Shown: one piece after another, positions 48,965 to 58,434 of the stretch
Layout of the letters: every line of letters starts with the position of its first letter
Position numbering within the stretch: the stretch's first letter is position 1
Source of the DNA: Formosa haliotis
GTDB taxonomy: Bacteria > Bacteroidota > Bacteroidia > Flavobacteriales > Flavobacteriaceae
Assembly: GCF_001685485.1 (NCBI RefSeq)
Contig: NZ_BDEL01000001.1
Location: forward strand, 744,001-808,000
Length of the DNA: 64,000 nt
Direction of reading: 5' to 3'
Notes under the pieces: generated by a model
Database searches by the model: none
The model's input: the letters and a program-made list of their open reading frames with translations, nothing else
What the model was told of the DNA's origin: nothing
Program-made: the position numbers and the translations under genes

Positions 48965-49441
48965 CTAATTATAGACCTCTATTTCGTCTATTTTTACACC
49001 AGTATATTCTATTGTTACTACATTACCATCTTGATAATTAGATATTGCCATTAACGTACCTTCTCCAAAATCTCTATCTCCCGTAAGGTTATAGTCTACT
49101 TGGTACGTCTCGATATCATCTTCACCATCGCCATCTAAATCTGGCATAGTACGTTCCTTTTCTACACTCCACATAACATCAATACTAGCAGCTGAAGAAT
49201 TATCTGTATAATTCATAGATTCATAATTCTTTGCATTTACCTCTGTTATATACTCTATGGTTAAAGGCGTTTCTTGATATACATTTAGTTTATAGGGTGC
49301 ATTTTGACCAACTATATTGGTTATAGAATACACCGGAACTAAAGAAATATCTGGTTCTTTAAAATTCGATTCTTCTTCGCAAGCCAACACAAAGAGTGCT
49401 AGCATAAAAAGGCTTATATATTTTATAATATTTTTCATCAT
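48965..49441 (-). CDS. Small lipoprotein of SusCD operon 2, unknown function
   Basis: A 158-residue lipoprotein (lipobox VLAC, C21). The mature part is beta-strand-like and acidic, including DLDGDGEDDIETYQ, which could bind calcium. It is the last gene of the second susC operon, 12 bases after the surface glycan-binding-type lipoprotein, so it is probably an accessory surface protein. I do not recognise a family. Confidence 0.8.
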   Translation of the reverse strand: MMKNIIKYISLFMLALFVLACEEESNFKEPDISLVPVYSITNIVGQNAPYKLNVYQETPLTIEYITEVNAKNYESMNYTDNSSAASIDVMWSVEKERTMPDLDGDGEDDIETYQVDYNLTGDRDFGEGTLMAISNYQDGNVVTIEYTGVKIDEIEVYN

Positions 49442-49453
49442 TATCTAATTTAA

Positions 49454-51145
49454 TTAAGGTCTTACTTCTACTACTTTTAAGGCAAAATCATCAAAGTATA
49501 TGGTTTGTCTTCCTACACCTGCCCCTGGATTATCATCTGGAGAAACTAATAATGTTAATTTCAATTTCTCGGTAATTGCAGGAACTGTAATAATTTGTTT
49601 AACCTGTGTCCATTGTCCTTTGGTTACACCTGAAAGATCCCATGATTGACCAAATTCTGGAACGATATCACCATAGGTTCTAAACGCTGTTATAGAACTA
49701 TTTGGATCTAAATACACCATATAAGACACTTCGTAAGTACCCGCTTCTACCAAATCTATAGTTCCTAAACCATAAGAAAATAATTGGAAATTTTTTGAAA
49801 GCTCTTCTACAGAAAGTTTAACAGATGCTAGGCCGTTAGAAGCGCGTTCTTCTGTTCTAGACCAATTAGGATCTTGTGCTGTATTGTTTGCTCCTACCCA
49901 AAATGCGCCATTAGGTCCTAAATATCCTCGATTTAAAGCATCCATATAAATTTCATAACTTGCCCAGCTTCCAGACTTAAGAATATTGTTGCCAATATGC
50001 ATAGAGACAGTTTCTGGCCCAAAGGATTGCAGCGTTCTTTGATCTAAAGATTGTATGCCCCCATCACTAGTGTAGGTCACAGTAATCTCATCAGAATTAT
50101 AAATTGGCTGCGTCAGTTTTAACTCCATTATTGTACTGTTGCTGCTTACCTTAGCAGAGTGTACCGGAACTATCTGGTCGAATCCAGAGACTGAATTCAC
50201 TACATGAACTTGAAAATTTTGTTCTTGGCCTGTAAATGGAGCTATTTCACCGTTTACTCGGAACGTAATTGTTTCGTTTTCTAGTTCTTTTAAATTGCCA
50301 TCGAAAACAAATGGTTGCGTAGATTGAATTACCTTAACTCTTAATGGTATTAATTTTTCAGTATTATACTTTGGAAGCTCGTTTATACGTGAAGATTTCA
50401 TACTACCCGCATTATAGGTCCCGAGTTTATAAAATTTTATTACTGCCGTAACACCCCCAGTTTGGGCAGGCGTTCCGTGAGGTACAACCCACGACCTAGC
50501 ATTTGGACGTCCAACAGTTGTGGCATCTTCAAACACTAATTCCCCTCCTGCTTCTACTTCTACTTCTGGCCAACTTAAAGAATCCTTAAGCAAAGGCATA
50601 TCATCGGCTAAAACATCTAAAACCACAGCATCGTTTTGAAACACTTTAAAAGCAGGTTTTATATTTTCATAAACATCAAAAACAAAAGAGGTATCTATGA
50701 CCCATAAATCGCCTTCTTGTACCGCTTCTATTTTTCCATCTTTTCCGTTATAGCTTACAGGATGTTTAAACTTATTTAACAATCTTACTTTATTTATTCC
50801 TGGATTATTAAATAACACATGTGCTTTTTCTGTATCAATTTTTAATCCAGCAGCTTCATCAATAAAGTTTGCTAAAGTATCATTTGGTGCAAATCCAGAT
50901 TTAAGAAAATGATTCCCTTCCTCAATTTGCCATTCATGACTTACAGTACCTTGCGAGAGGTCGAAAAACGACATAAACGTGTCTATGTTAACACTAAATG
51001 GATTTACTGCAAATTTATCAATACTTATAATCCAGGACACGTCTGAAAGGTCATCTGGCGCTGTATACTCTACGTAATCATCATCTGAACAACTAAAACC
51101 TAGCAGCACACATAAAATAGGTAGAATTAATTTTATATTTTTCAT
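49454..51145 (-). CDS. Surface glycan-binding-type lipoprotein (SusE/F-like position)
   Basis: A 563-residue lipoprotein (lipobox LGFSC, C19) followed by Asp-rich SDDDY, which resembles a surface-export signal of Bacteroidota lipoproteins. Predicted beta-rich domains follow in series. The last 170 residues look like a CBM4-type jelly roll (NGLASVKLSVEEL, then KGQWTQVKQIITVP and TIYFDDFALKVVEV). It sits directly after SusD, the usual place of a surface glycan-binding protein, and likely helps capture the polysaccharide before GH16 attack. No catalytic motif is visible. Function is assigned by position and architecture only. Confidence 0.75.
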   Translation of the reverse strand: MKNIKLILPILCVLLGFSCSDDDYVEYTAPDDLSDVSWIISIDKFAVNPFSVNIDTFMSFFDLSQGTVSHEWQIEEGNHFLKSGFAPNDTLANFIDEAAGLKIDTEKAHVLFNNPGINKVRLLNKFKHPVSYNGKDGKIEAVQEGDLWVIDTSFVFDVYENIKPAFKVFQNDAVVLDVLADDMPLLKDSLSWPEVEVEAGGELVFEDATTVGRPNARSWVVPHGTPAQTGGVTAVIKFYKLGTYNAGSMKSSRINELPKYNTEKLIPLRVKVIQSTQPFVFDGNLKELENETITFRVNGEIAPFTGQEQNFQVHVVNSVSGFDQIVPVHSAKVSSNSTIMELKLTQPIYNSDEITVTYTSDGGIQSLDQRTLQSFGPETVSMHIGNNILKSGSWASYEIYMDALNRGYLGPNGAFWVGANNTAQDPNWSRTEERASNGLASVKLSVEELSKNFQLFSYGLGTIDLVEAGTYEVSYMVYLDPNSSITAFRTYGDIVPEFGQSWDLSGVTKGQWTQVKQIITVPAITEKLKLTLLVSPDDNPGAGVGRQTIYFDDFALKVVEVRP

Positions 51146-51159
51146 CTCTTTATTTTTAA

Positions 51160-52917
51160 TTAGTTGTTTGTATTTCTTTCATCTAAAGGTATTGGATAGG
51201 TACCATGTGTGGCTTCTGAATAATTTAAAGCAGGCTTATCATATTCATAATCCACAATAACTCGATTTACTCCTGGATCTTGAGCTACTAATGATGGGAA
51301 GTTGGCTTTAGTTACCGTTTCTCCTTCATCATTGCTATAAATAAAGTTAACACCATAAAACGTCATATTAGACAATTCTCTTAAGCGATCTTCAAAACCA
51401 TAATTATCTGATTTTTTCCATCGTTGAAAATCTAACCATCTAATACAATGCCCTTCAGCCCCCATTTCTAACGGCTTATCTTTGTACATTAATTGATGCA
51501 TTAATGTTTCGGCAGTATAATTTATCTCATCGTAAGTGTGTGCCGAGTCTGATCCTGATGGTCCTAATAATACTAAGCCCCATCGTTTACGAATTTCATT
51601 CATTAGCTCTAATGCGCCATCAACATCGCCTGTTTTAATTTTACATTCTGCCTGCATTAGCATAACATCGGCCAACCTATTTAGCACCACATTTTTACTA
51701 GAAAGAGTAGCAGAATTATAAGGCAATTCTGTTTCTGAAGCCACAATATCGTGGTTAGTGTATTTCTTCCACCATGCAAATCCCCAAGCTGTACCATTAA
51801 AACGGGTATATTCACTAGTTGGAGCTTTGTAGTACTCGGTTTGAGTATCTTCTACCAATGCCATCATGGCCGAAGCTCGTAAAGGCACATTTCGTTGAGT
51901 AACTCCTGAAATTGGATTATTATAATAATTTCTATCATCTAATGGATCCATTGGTTCTGTTTTGTACTCATAAGCAATCCATGCAGGACCAGTAGCTCCT
52001 CGTGTTCCTGAAGTTTGCTGATTTAACCAATTGGTTCCAGAATCACCATTCCATCTACTTAATTCAATTCTTATAAAATCTTCTGAAAAGTTAATTTCCA
52101 AAATTGACTCTTTATTGAATTCTCCCGCGGTGGTAAATAATTTAGCAGGATCGTATTCTAACTGATACCCATGGTTATAAATAACATCATCAAAATAAGG
52201 CATCGCCATATTATATTCTAATTCGTATAAATAAGTAGAACCTAATATTGTTGCAGCTGCCCCAGAAGTAACCCTACTTAAATCTCCATCTGGATATTCT
52301 CCATTTTTATACAGATGCTCGTATGCATATTTTAAATCTTCACGTACAAAAGCTACTACTTCTACTTTGGGCGATAACGGTTTCGCAAAATCTGCTTCGG
52401 TAACCGCAACTTTATCTCGGATCACAATTTTACCATCGTTGAAAGTTGTGTAAAGATAGAAATGAAATAAGCCTCTAAAAAAACGTGCTTGTGCCATTTG
52501 AGAAATCCATTCTTCTCTATCGCTTACTGTACCTTCAATATTCTCTAAAGCTTCAATAACCTGATTGGCTCTAAAAATACCTTGATAATTTGTGTACCAT
52601 TTTTCAGCTATTTCATCAGAACTTGCTGTGTATGTATGGTTATAAAATGGCTCTGTGAACTGAGGTACAGGGCGACCATAACCTGGGTATCCCATATCCG
52701 ACCGTTGCATTTCCTCTATAATATTGATTAAAAATGGGCTGTGTAAAATTTTATACACCGCATTTAAACCAGTACCTGTTTCTTTTAGATTTCTCCAATA
52801 ACTATCTTTAGAAATTTCATTCGGATTAACTTCATCTAAAAAATCGTTATCCTGACAGGAGGAAAAACTTCCGATGATTAATAGTCCTAAAAATGCTTTT
52901 ATAATTGTATTCTTCAT
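51160..52917 (-). CDS. susD: SusD-like outer-membrane glycan-binding lipoprotein, pair 2
   Basis: A 585-residue lipoprotein (lipobox SFSSC, C21). It has SusD features: DNDFLDEVNPNEISKDSYWRN at the N-terminus, a TPR-like helix region (ARFFRGLFHFYLY), and VLNRLADVMLMQAECKIKTGDVDGALELMNEIRKRWG in the C-terminal half. Residues about 500-530 carry EGHCIRWLDFQRWKKSD, the family's usual ERR.LEF.GHR.FDL.RW equivalent. It caps the barrel encoded 11 bases upstream. Divergent from the first SusD, so the two pairs probably take up different oligosaccharides. Confidence 0.95.
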   Translation of the reverse strand: MKNTIIKAFLGLLIIGSFSSCQDNDFLDEVNPNEISKDSYWRNLKETGTGLNAVYKILHSPFLINIIEEMQRSDMGYPGYGRPVPQFTEPFYNHTYTASSDEIAEKWYTNYQGIFRANQVIEALENIEGTVSDREEWISQMAQARFFRGLFHFYLYTTFNDGKIVIRDKVAVTEADFAKPLSPKVEVVAFVREDLKYAYEHLYKNGEYPDGDLSRVTSGAAATILGSTYLYELEYNMAMPYFDDVIYNHGYQLEYDPAKLFTTAGEFNKESILEINFSEDFIRIELSRWNGDSGTNWLNQQTSGTRGATGPAWIAYEYKTEPMDPLDDRNYYNNPISGVTQRNVPLRASAMMALVEDTQTEYYKAPTSEYTRFNGTAWGFAWWKKYTNHDIVASETELPYNSATLSSKNVVLNRLADVMLMQAECKIKTGDVDGALELMNEIRKRWGLVLLGPSGSDSAHTYDEINYTAETLMHQLMYKDKPLEMGAEGHCIRWLDFQRWKKSDNYGFEDRLRELSNMTFYGVNFIYSNDEGETVTKANFPSLVAQDPGVNRVIVDYEYDKPALNYSEATHGTYPIPLDERNTNN

Positions 52918-52928
52918 GATTCTTCGTC

Positions 52929-55900
52929 TTAAAAATTCAAATTAAGTCCTAATAAATATTGTGCCGATGTTGGCCCTGTTCCTTTATCTAAACCTTTACC
53001 AGCAATTCCACCTCCAATTTCAGGGTTATAACCAGAATAACTTGTAAATGTTAAAGCGTTTTGTGCTGTAGCGTAAAGTCTGAATCTTGCTAATCCTAAT
53101 TTTTCGCTTGTTTTTTTAGGTAAACTATAACCTATTGTAGCTTGTCTTAATCGTAAATAAGATCCATCTTCAAGATATAAATCGCTATATCCTATAAAGT
53201 TTCTATGGGTTCTTATATCTCCTCTAAAAGCAGGTATTGATGTTTCTGGGTTAGCTTCAGACCATTGATAGATTTGATCTTTATGTCTTCCAAAACCATA
53301 AGCCCAAGCATCAAAACCATTCATGATCTCCTGCCCAATTGCTGCGTACCAGTTCATTGAGAAATCGAAACTTTTATAGGTTAAGTTTAAATTATAACCA
53401 ATTTCGAAATCAGGTAAACCACTTCCGCTATACACACGGTCGTTATCATCTAACATATTGTCACCATTTTGGTCTATAAAAATGACATCTCCCATTCGTG
53501 CACCGCTATCTATTTTTTGATATTCTGCTAATTTTTCTTCAGTATCTACGATACCGTTTGTTCGCCATAAAAAGAACGATGCTACTTCATGACCAACAGA
53601 TAAAGCTGTTACTCTAGATTGAGCTGGAGCTCTACCAACTAAACCATTATCGTTTGTAAATAAAAAGTCTGTATTACCATTAATTTTAGTAATCTCGTTG
53701 GTGTTGGTTGAAAATGTTCCGTTCATTCTCCAATTTACCTTTCCTGTTTTCATGCGGTAACCCATAGTTAATTCGGCACCACTATTCACCATATTACCTA
53801 CGTTTAACGTTACTGTTGCATTATATCCACCTCCCACAGATAATGGTAAAAACACTGGAAATAACATATCTTCTTTACTCGCGTAATAATATTCTGCAGA
53901 TAAGGTTAATTTATTCTTGAAGAAAGCGAAATCCATACCTATGTTACTTGTAGTAGTGGTTTCCCATTTTAGTAACTGGTTTGCTAAACTAGTTTGTGTT
54001 GCACCTAAATTTAAGGTCTCGTTAGTACCGTTGTAACCCACGTAGTTAATATCTTGAGAGATCACTGGAGAAAATTCGTAAGATCTAATTCTGTCGTTAC
54101 CCACAGAACCATAAGACAATCTTACCTTCCAGCTATTAATCGTCTTTTTCATACCTGACCAAAAATTTTCTTCCGAAATATTCCAAGCCGCAGCAACCGA
54201 TGGGAATGTTCCCCATTGCTGATCTGCATCAAATTTAGAGGACCCATCACGACGAATACTAGAACTTAATATGTAGCGATCTTTGTAGTTGTACTGTATT
54301 CTACCAATAGTACCAATTCTTGTATCTGTATAATCGAAACCAGACGATACACTTTGATCTCCCGTAGCACCATCTAACACATCTAAATCTGGATTAGTAG
54401 CTCCTAATCGCTGTGCTGCAAATTGCTCGTTTTTATATTTTTCGAACGTTGTAAACAAAGTAAAAGTAAGATCATGATCGTTAATTTTCTTGTTATAAGT
54501 TAAACCAGCATCTACACTAAAACTTGTTCTAAACCCACTAGACCTTCTAATATAGCTATTAGAAGGCGAGGTTTGAACCACACCTTTATCACTAACAACT
54601 TCTTGATATGGTCTGTATTCACTACCATAGGTATTTGTAGTTGTTATACCTGTGTTTACTGCTGCAGAAAGATCATCTGTAATTTCGTAATTTGCATTTA
54701 AAGAAGCATTCGTTCTAACCGATCTAACATCTTGGGTTGTTCTAATACTTTCTAAAACCCAGTTTAGTCGATTTACATCGTCTCCATCTCCTCCGTCAAG
54801 TACATCATAATAATCTGGATCTAAACTATTTTGGGTGGGATTATATACTATGGCTTGAGACACTAAGTTTCCTTGAGGAATGTCTCTATCGTCTACAGAT
54901 AAACCTACACTTGTTTGTAACCTTAATTTATTTTTTTCATAAACCGTATTAGACCTTACATTAAAACGTTCGTAACCTGAGTTAATTTGAAGCCCTTCCT
55001 GGCTGTAAAATCCTAACGAAACGTTATAGGTAATAGAATTTGTACCTCCAGAAATATTCGCGTTATAATTCTGTACTGGAACATCGTTATTAAATATTAA
55101 ACTATTTAAATCGGTCTCGTTCTGGAACGAATAGGCATTATTCAATAATTGTAAACTTAAAGCCGCATCATCGTCTGAGGCTCCAGTAATATTTCTTTGT
55201 GTAACTATATCAAAATAGGTTTGCTCTACAGAATTCATTAGTGGCACTGCCTTATTTCTATGCGTAATACCATAACTTGCATTAAGTCTTACTTGCAACG
55301 CCCCAGCTTCACCTTGTTTGGTTGTAATAATAATTACCCCTGTAGCACCACGAGAACCATAGATTGCAGTAGAAGCTGCATCTTTTAAGATATCGATAGT
55401 CTCAATATCTGAAGGTGGAATTCTTGGATCTCCTTCTTGTACTATACCATCTACAACATATAGCGGCGTATTATCGCTTAACGACGTTATACCACGAATT
55501 AAAATTTCTGAATCTCCTCCTGGAGTTGCCGATGTGATAACATTCACACCAGCTGCTTGTCCTTGTAATGCAGATGACAAATCTGAAGTTACGATTTTCT
55601 CTAAATCATCTGATTTAACTTGTGCTACTGCACCAGTTAGTTCTTTCTTTTTAACTGTTCCGTAACCAATTACAACAACTTCTTCTAAGGCATCCACCTC
55701 TTCTACCATGGTAACATTCATAGTAGCCGACTTTACCTTTAGGGATTGCGGAGTCATACCTAAATAACTAAACTTCAATACATCTCCCATTGCTGCTTCA
55801 ATAGAAAATACCCCATCAAAATCGGTGACAGCCCCAGTACGTTTTCCTTCCTTTTCTAAAAGGACAGAAACCCCAGGTAAAGGCATATCATCCTCTCCTT

Positions 55901-56024
55901 TAACTACTCCAGTAATCGTCTGTGTTTGGTTTTGGGCATACATCCCGGTACACAAAACTAAACATAGTAATAGAACAATTTTACCCTGTATTTTCCCTAC
56001 AGTTAAACCTTCTTTTCTTTTCAT
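52929..56024 (-). CDS. susC: SusC-like TonB-dependent transporter, pair 2
   Basis: A 1031-residue protein with a signal peptide ending at MYAQNQ (residue 31). The N-terminal regulatory domain (ITGVVKGEDDMPLPGVSVLLE to VTMVEE) is followed by a TonB-box region (LEEVVVIGYGTVKKKELTGAV), the plug (ILIRGITSLSDNTPLYVVDGI, KDAASTAIYGSRGATGVIIITTK) and a barrel ending YLLGLNLNF. First gene of a four-gene operon: SusC, SusD, glycan-binding lipoprotein, small lipoprotein. Canonical length and motif set. Confidence 0.95.
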   Translation of the reverse strand: MKRKEGLTVGKIQGKIVLLLCLVLCTGMYAQNQTQTITGVVKGEDDMPLPGVSVLLEKEGKRTGAVTDFDGVFSIEAAMGDVLKFSYLGMTPQSLKVKSATMNVTMVEEVDALEEVVVIGYGTVKKKELTGAVAQVKSDDLEKIVTSDLSSALQGQAAGVNVITSATPGGDSEILIRGITSLSDNTPLYVVDGIVQEGDPRIPPSDIETIDILKDAASTAIYGSRGATGVIIITTKQGEAGALQVRLNASYGITHRNKAVPLMNSVEQTYFDIVTQRNITGASDDDAALSLQLLNNAYSFQNETDLNSLIFNNDVPVQNYNANISGGTNSITYNVSLGFYSQEGLQINSGYERFNVRSNTVYEKNKLRLQTSVGLSVDDRDIPQGNLVSQAIVYNPTQNSLDPDYYDVLDGGDGDDVNRLNWVLESIRTTQDVRSVRTNASLNANYEITDDLSAAVNTGITTTNTYGSEYRPYQEVVSDKGVVQTSPSNSYIRRSSGFRTSFSVDAGLTYNKKINDHDLTFTLFTTFEKYKNEQFAAQRLGATNPDLDVLDGATGDQSVSSGFDYTDTRIGTIGRIQYNYKDRYILSSSIRRDGSSKFDADQQWGTFPSVAAAWNISEENFWSGMKKTINSWKVRLSYGSVGNDRIRSYEFSPVISQDINYVGYNGTNETLNLGATQTSLANQLLKWETTTTSNIGMDFAFFKNKLTLSAEYYYASKEDMLFPVFLPLSVGGGYNATVTLNVGNMVNSGAELTMGYRMKTGKVNWRMNGTFSTNTNEITKINGNTDFLFTNDNGLVGRAPAQSRVTALSVGHEVASFFLWRTNGIVDTEEKLAEYQKIDSGARMGDVIFIDQNGDNMLDDNDRVYSGSGLPDFEIGYNLNLTYKSFDFSMNWYAAIGQEIMNGFDAWAYGFGRHKDQIYQWSEANPETSIPAFRGDIRTHRNFIGYSDLYLEDGSYLRLRQATIGYSLPKKTSEKLGLARFRLYATAQNALTFTSYSGYNPEIGGGIAGKGLDKGTGPTSAQYLLGLNLNF

Positions 56025-56383
56025 TAGTTTGATTTTAATTAGCTTGTTTTAAACAATAATCTGTTTGACCAAAAACGCACAAATAAGCAATTATATGTAA
56101 CAAAACACCTGTTTTGTTATCATATTTATAATTTAAACTCTTTGATCGGATGTAAAATTAAATTTAATAAATGTTAAAGAAATATTAATAATTACCTTTC
56201 ACTTAACGTATTTTACCTGAGTACAAGTTTAAACTTAACTTATTGCCTATTAAAGTAGCACAAAATATTCATTAGCTAAAAAATGAAACTATCGTCTCGT
56301 TTTGACAAAGTCCTATTTACGCATTGCATCTTTTAAAATTGAAAAAATTAAATAAGAAAGAAATTCAACAAAAAACACCTCGG
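56025..56383. other. Intergenic region upstream of susC pair 2
   Basis: A leader and promoter region for the susC operon and the tail of the cofactor-maturation genes. AT-rich, no gene, and no promoter I can call firmly. Confidence 0.5.
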
Positions 56384-57006
56384 CTAGATATCGAATGTTT
56401 TACTATACAATTCATCATAATCCGATTTTGTATCCAAATCAAAATTTTCCATATCGGGCTTACACCTAATAACGTGAGATGAAAATGATTTTAAAACAGA
56501 TTGTGCGCCAATATCTTCTCCTAGTTTTCTTAATTCTGAAAAATAAAAAGCATCAAAAATAACAGGAACTCCTAATTTTGAATTGAAATATTCAGATGCC
56601 AAAATCTGTTTTTTATTTTTTGAAATGATGCCATCATATCCTTTAGGTAGGAAGGACGTATAAAAGGTTGATCTGCTAATACAATAAGTACAGCATCCAC
56701 TTTTTCTGAAGACTTACAAATATAATTAACTGCAAACGCAATAGAATTCCCCAACCCTTCTTGCCACGTTTTATTATCTAAGATGGTTACTGGGTAATTA
56801 ATAATATGTTCTTTTATTAGATTAAAATTAGCACCTAAAACGACTAAAGTCTCCAATGATTCTAGTTCTAAAACAGTGTGCAAACTATGCTCTAAAAGTG
56901 TTGTATTTCCCCATGGTAATAATTGTTTAGGACGTCCCATTCTGGAAGACGACCCCGCAGCAAGAATAATAACTTTTAAATTTAGAGATGCATCAACTTT
57001 AGGCAT
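56384..57006 (-). pseudogene. MobA/MocA-like molybdenum cofactor nucleotidyltransferase, split by frameshift
   Basis: Two overlapping frames together make one NTP-transferase of about 207 residues. The first has the nucleotide loop VIILAAGSSSRMGRPKQLLPW and the metal-site LADQPF; the second continues ASEYFNSKLGVPVIFD to DLDTKSDYDELY, as in MocA proteins that make molybdopterin cytosine dinucleotide. The break is at an A6 run (minus strand, 56614-56609). One extra A, or a -1 ribosomal shift on the heptamer A_AAA_AAC (56614-56608), joins them exactly. It overlaps xdhC by 8 bases. The likely client is the IorB-like enzyme. Options are sequencing error, recent inactivation, or programmed frameshifting. 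Confidence 0.8.
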
Positions 57007-58018
57007 GAATATGTCCTGTTTTCTCCCTTAAAGATATAGGGTGCTGTTGCCTTACAACCGATAATATTTCAGAAACAATAGACACAGCAATCTCTTGTGG
57101 AGTCTCTGCACCAATATTTAATCCTGCCGGACCATAGATGACGTCTAAAAAAGCTTCATCAAGCATCTCGAATTGAAGTTCTAACACTTCAGAAATTAAT
57201 TTTTCTCGGCGTTTTACAGGTCCAAGAAGACCAATATATATGGGCAAAGTATGTTTTAACGCTAGCAGATTTCTCAAATCTCGAGCGTAGTTATGTGACA
57301 TTAAAACTATAGCTGTTAATTTATCTATACACAAGGCATTAAAATCGATATTTTCAAAATATAACAACTCATTAGCACCTGGAAAATCATTTAAAGATTT
57401 ATGTTCAGATAATCCAGCGACAACCACTGTTTCCCACCCCATGCTATGTGCAAATTTACATAGTTGAACAGTGTCATGCTCGGTTCCAAAAATAATTAGT
57501 CGAAAACGAGCAGGCAGGATATCTTTAAATTCCATAAGCTTATTTTCCTCTTGAGGGCAATTATATTTTGAAAACCAATTTTTTTCATCACGAAATAAAA
57601 AGTACGAACCATAACTTTTATTTGTACTTACCTCTGTTGAAAACAAAGAAGTAATTTGAATAGGTATCCTTTGTTTTAAATATGACCGAAATTTATTTAT
57701 TATACTTAAATCTAATGAAAATGGTTCGATTAAAATATATAATATGCCTTCGCAACCTAATCGGTAACGGCCATCATATGTCATAACTTTAGGAACAGCC
57801 GTTTTAAAAACCGAGTCGCTTTGCCGCTTTACCTCTTGTTCTACACAACCGCCACTTACGGCTCCTACTATTCCACCGTTAGATTTTATTAACATTCGAA
57901 CCCCAGGCTTTCTATATGATGAGCCTTCTAAATGCACAACAGTTGCCAATACACAGTCTAAATGCTTTTGTTTAGCATTTAAGTAGGCATCTATAATGTG
58001 TTTGAATTCGAAAGTCAT
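56999..58018 (-). CDS. xdhC: XdhC/CoxI family molybdoenzyme maturation protein
   Basis: A 339-residue protein. The N-terminal XdhC/CoxI domain shows VATVVHLEGSSYRKPGVRML and IVGAVSGGCVEQEV. The C-terminal Rossmann-type domain starts near LPARFRLIIFGTEHDTVQL and includes VLMSHNYARDL, ALKHTLPIYIGLLGP and DVIYGPAGLNIGAETPQEIAVSI. XdhC proteins bind molybdenum cofactor, protect or sulfurate it, and load it into xanthine-dehydrogenase-type enzymes. The only such enzyme in the window is the IorAB-like pair at 34082-36729. It forms an operon with the MocA-like gene. Located just inside the right end of the island, near the integrase. Confidence 0.92.
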   Translation of the reverse strand: MTFEFKHIIDAYLNAKQKHLDCVLATVVHLEGSSYRKPGVRMLIKSNGGIVGAVSGGCVEQEVKRQSDSVFKTAVPKVMTYDGRYRLGCEGILYILIEPFSLDLSIINKFRSYLKQRIPIQITSLFSTEVSTNKSYGSYFLFRDEKNWFSKYNCPQEENKLMEFKDILPARFRLIIFGTEHDTVQLCKFAHSMGWETVVVAGLSEHKSLNDFPGANELLYFENIDFNALCIDKLTAIVLMSHNYARDLRNLLALKHTLPIYIGLLGPVKRREKLISEVLELQFEMLDEAFLDVIYGPAGLNIGAETPQEIAVSIVSEILSVVRQQHPISLREKTGHIHA

Positions 58019-58105
58019 GTTTTATAAAAATAACCAAATTATTAAAAAGGAATATCATTCTTTACAATCTCTAAGAGATTGTAAACTTCCCTAAAATAAG
58101 AACAA

Positions 58106-58366
58106 CTACTGGCGTTGCGGTAACAAATTTAACTTATTTGAAAAATCTACAGATTTTAAGGTATCTACTTTCATAGCTTGGTTATTACCCTCATTTTTTA
58201 GATAATCGTTTTTTAAAACCTCCTTGCTATCTGATTGACAAACCAAGGTTCTAAACACAAAAAAAACCACAAAATACACGACCAAGTGAATTACTCCTAT
58301 TCTCCACATAAAAAATAATAATTTTATAGTACAAATTAAAAGGTAAATTATAATAGAGATTGACAC
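58106..58366 (-). CDS. Possible small membrane protein
   Basis: An 86-codon frame between xdhC and the integrase. Two hydrophobic segments (about 4-20 and 24-42) precede a hydrophilic, Lys/Asn-rich tail. No family is recognised and no strong ribosome site is seen. It may be chance in AT-rich DNA. Confidence 0.25.
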   Translation of the reverse strand: MSISIIIYLLICTIKLLFFMWRIGVIHLVVYFVVFFVFRTLVCQSDSKEVLKNDYLKNEGNNQAMKVDTLKSVDFSNKLNLLPQRQ

Positions 58367-58434
58367 AATTTTATCTTATTCTTCTTTTAAATATTCTTAA
58401 TGCCACCTATTCTATGATTGGTAAAACTAACTTT

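Noticed and set aside
3056..56024. Porphyran or agar locus
   Set aside because: Not fully excluded, but no GH50, GH86, GH117 or clear agarase or porphyranase signature was recognised, while GH127 plus a GH42/GH167-like enzyme favours the carrageenan family.
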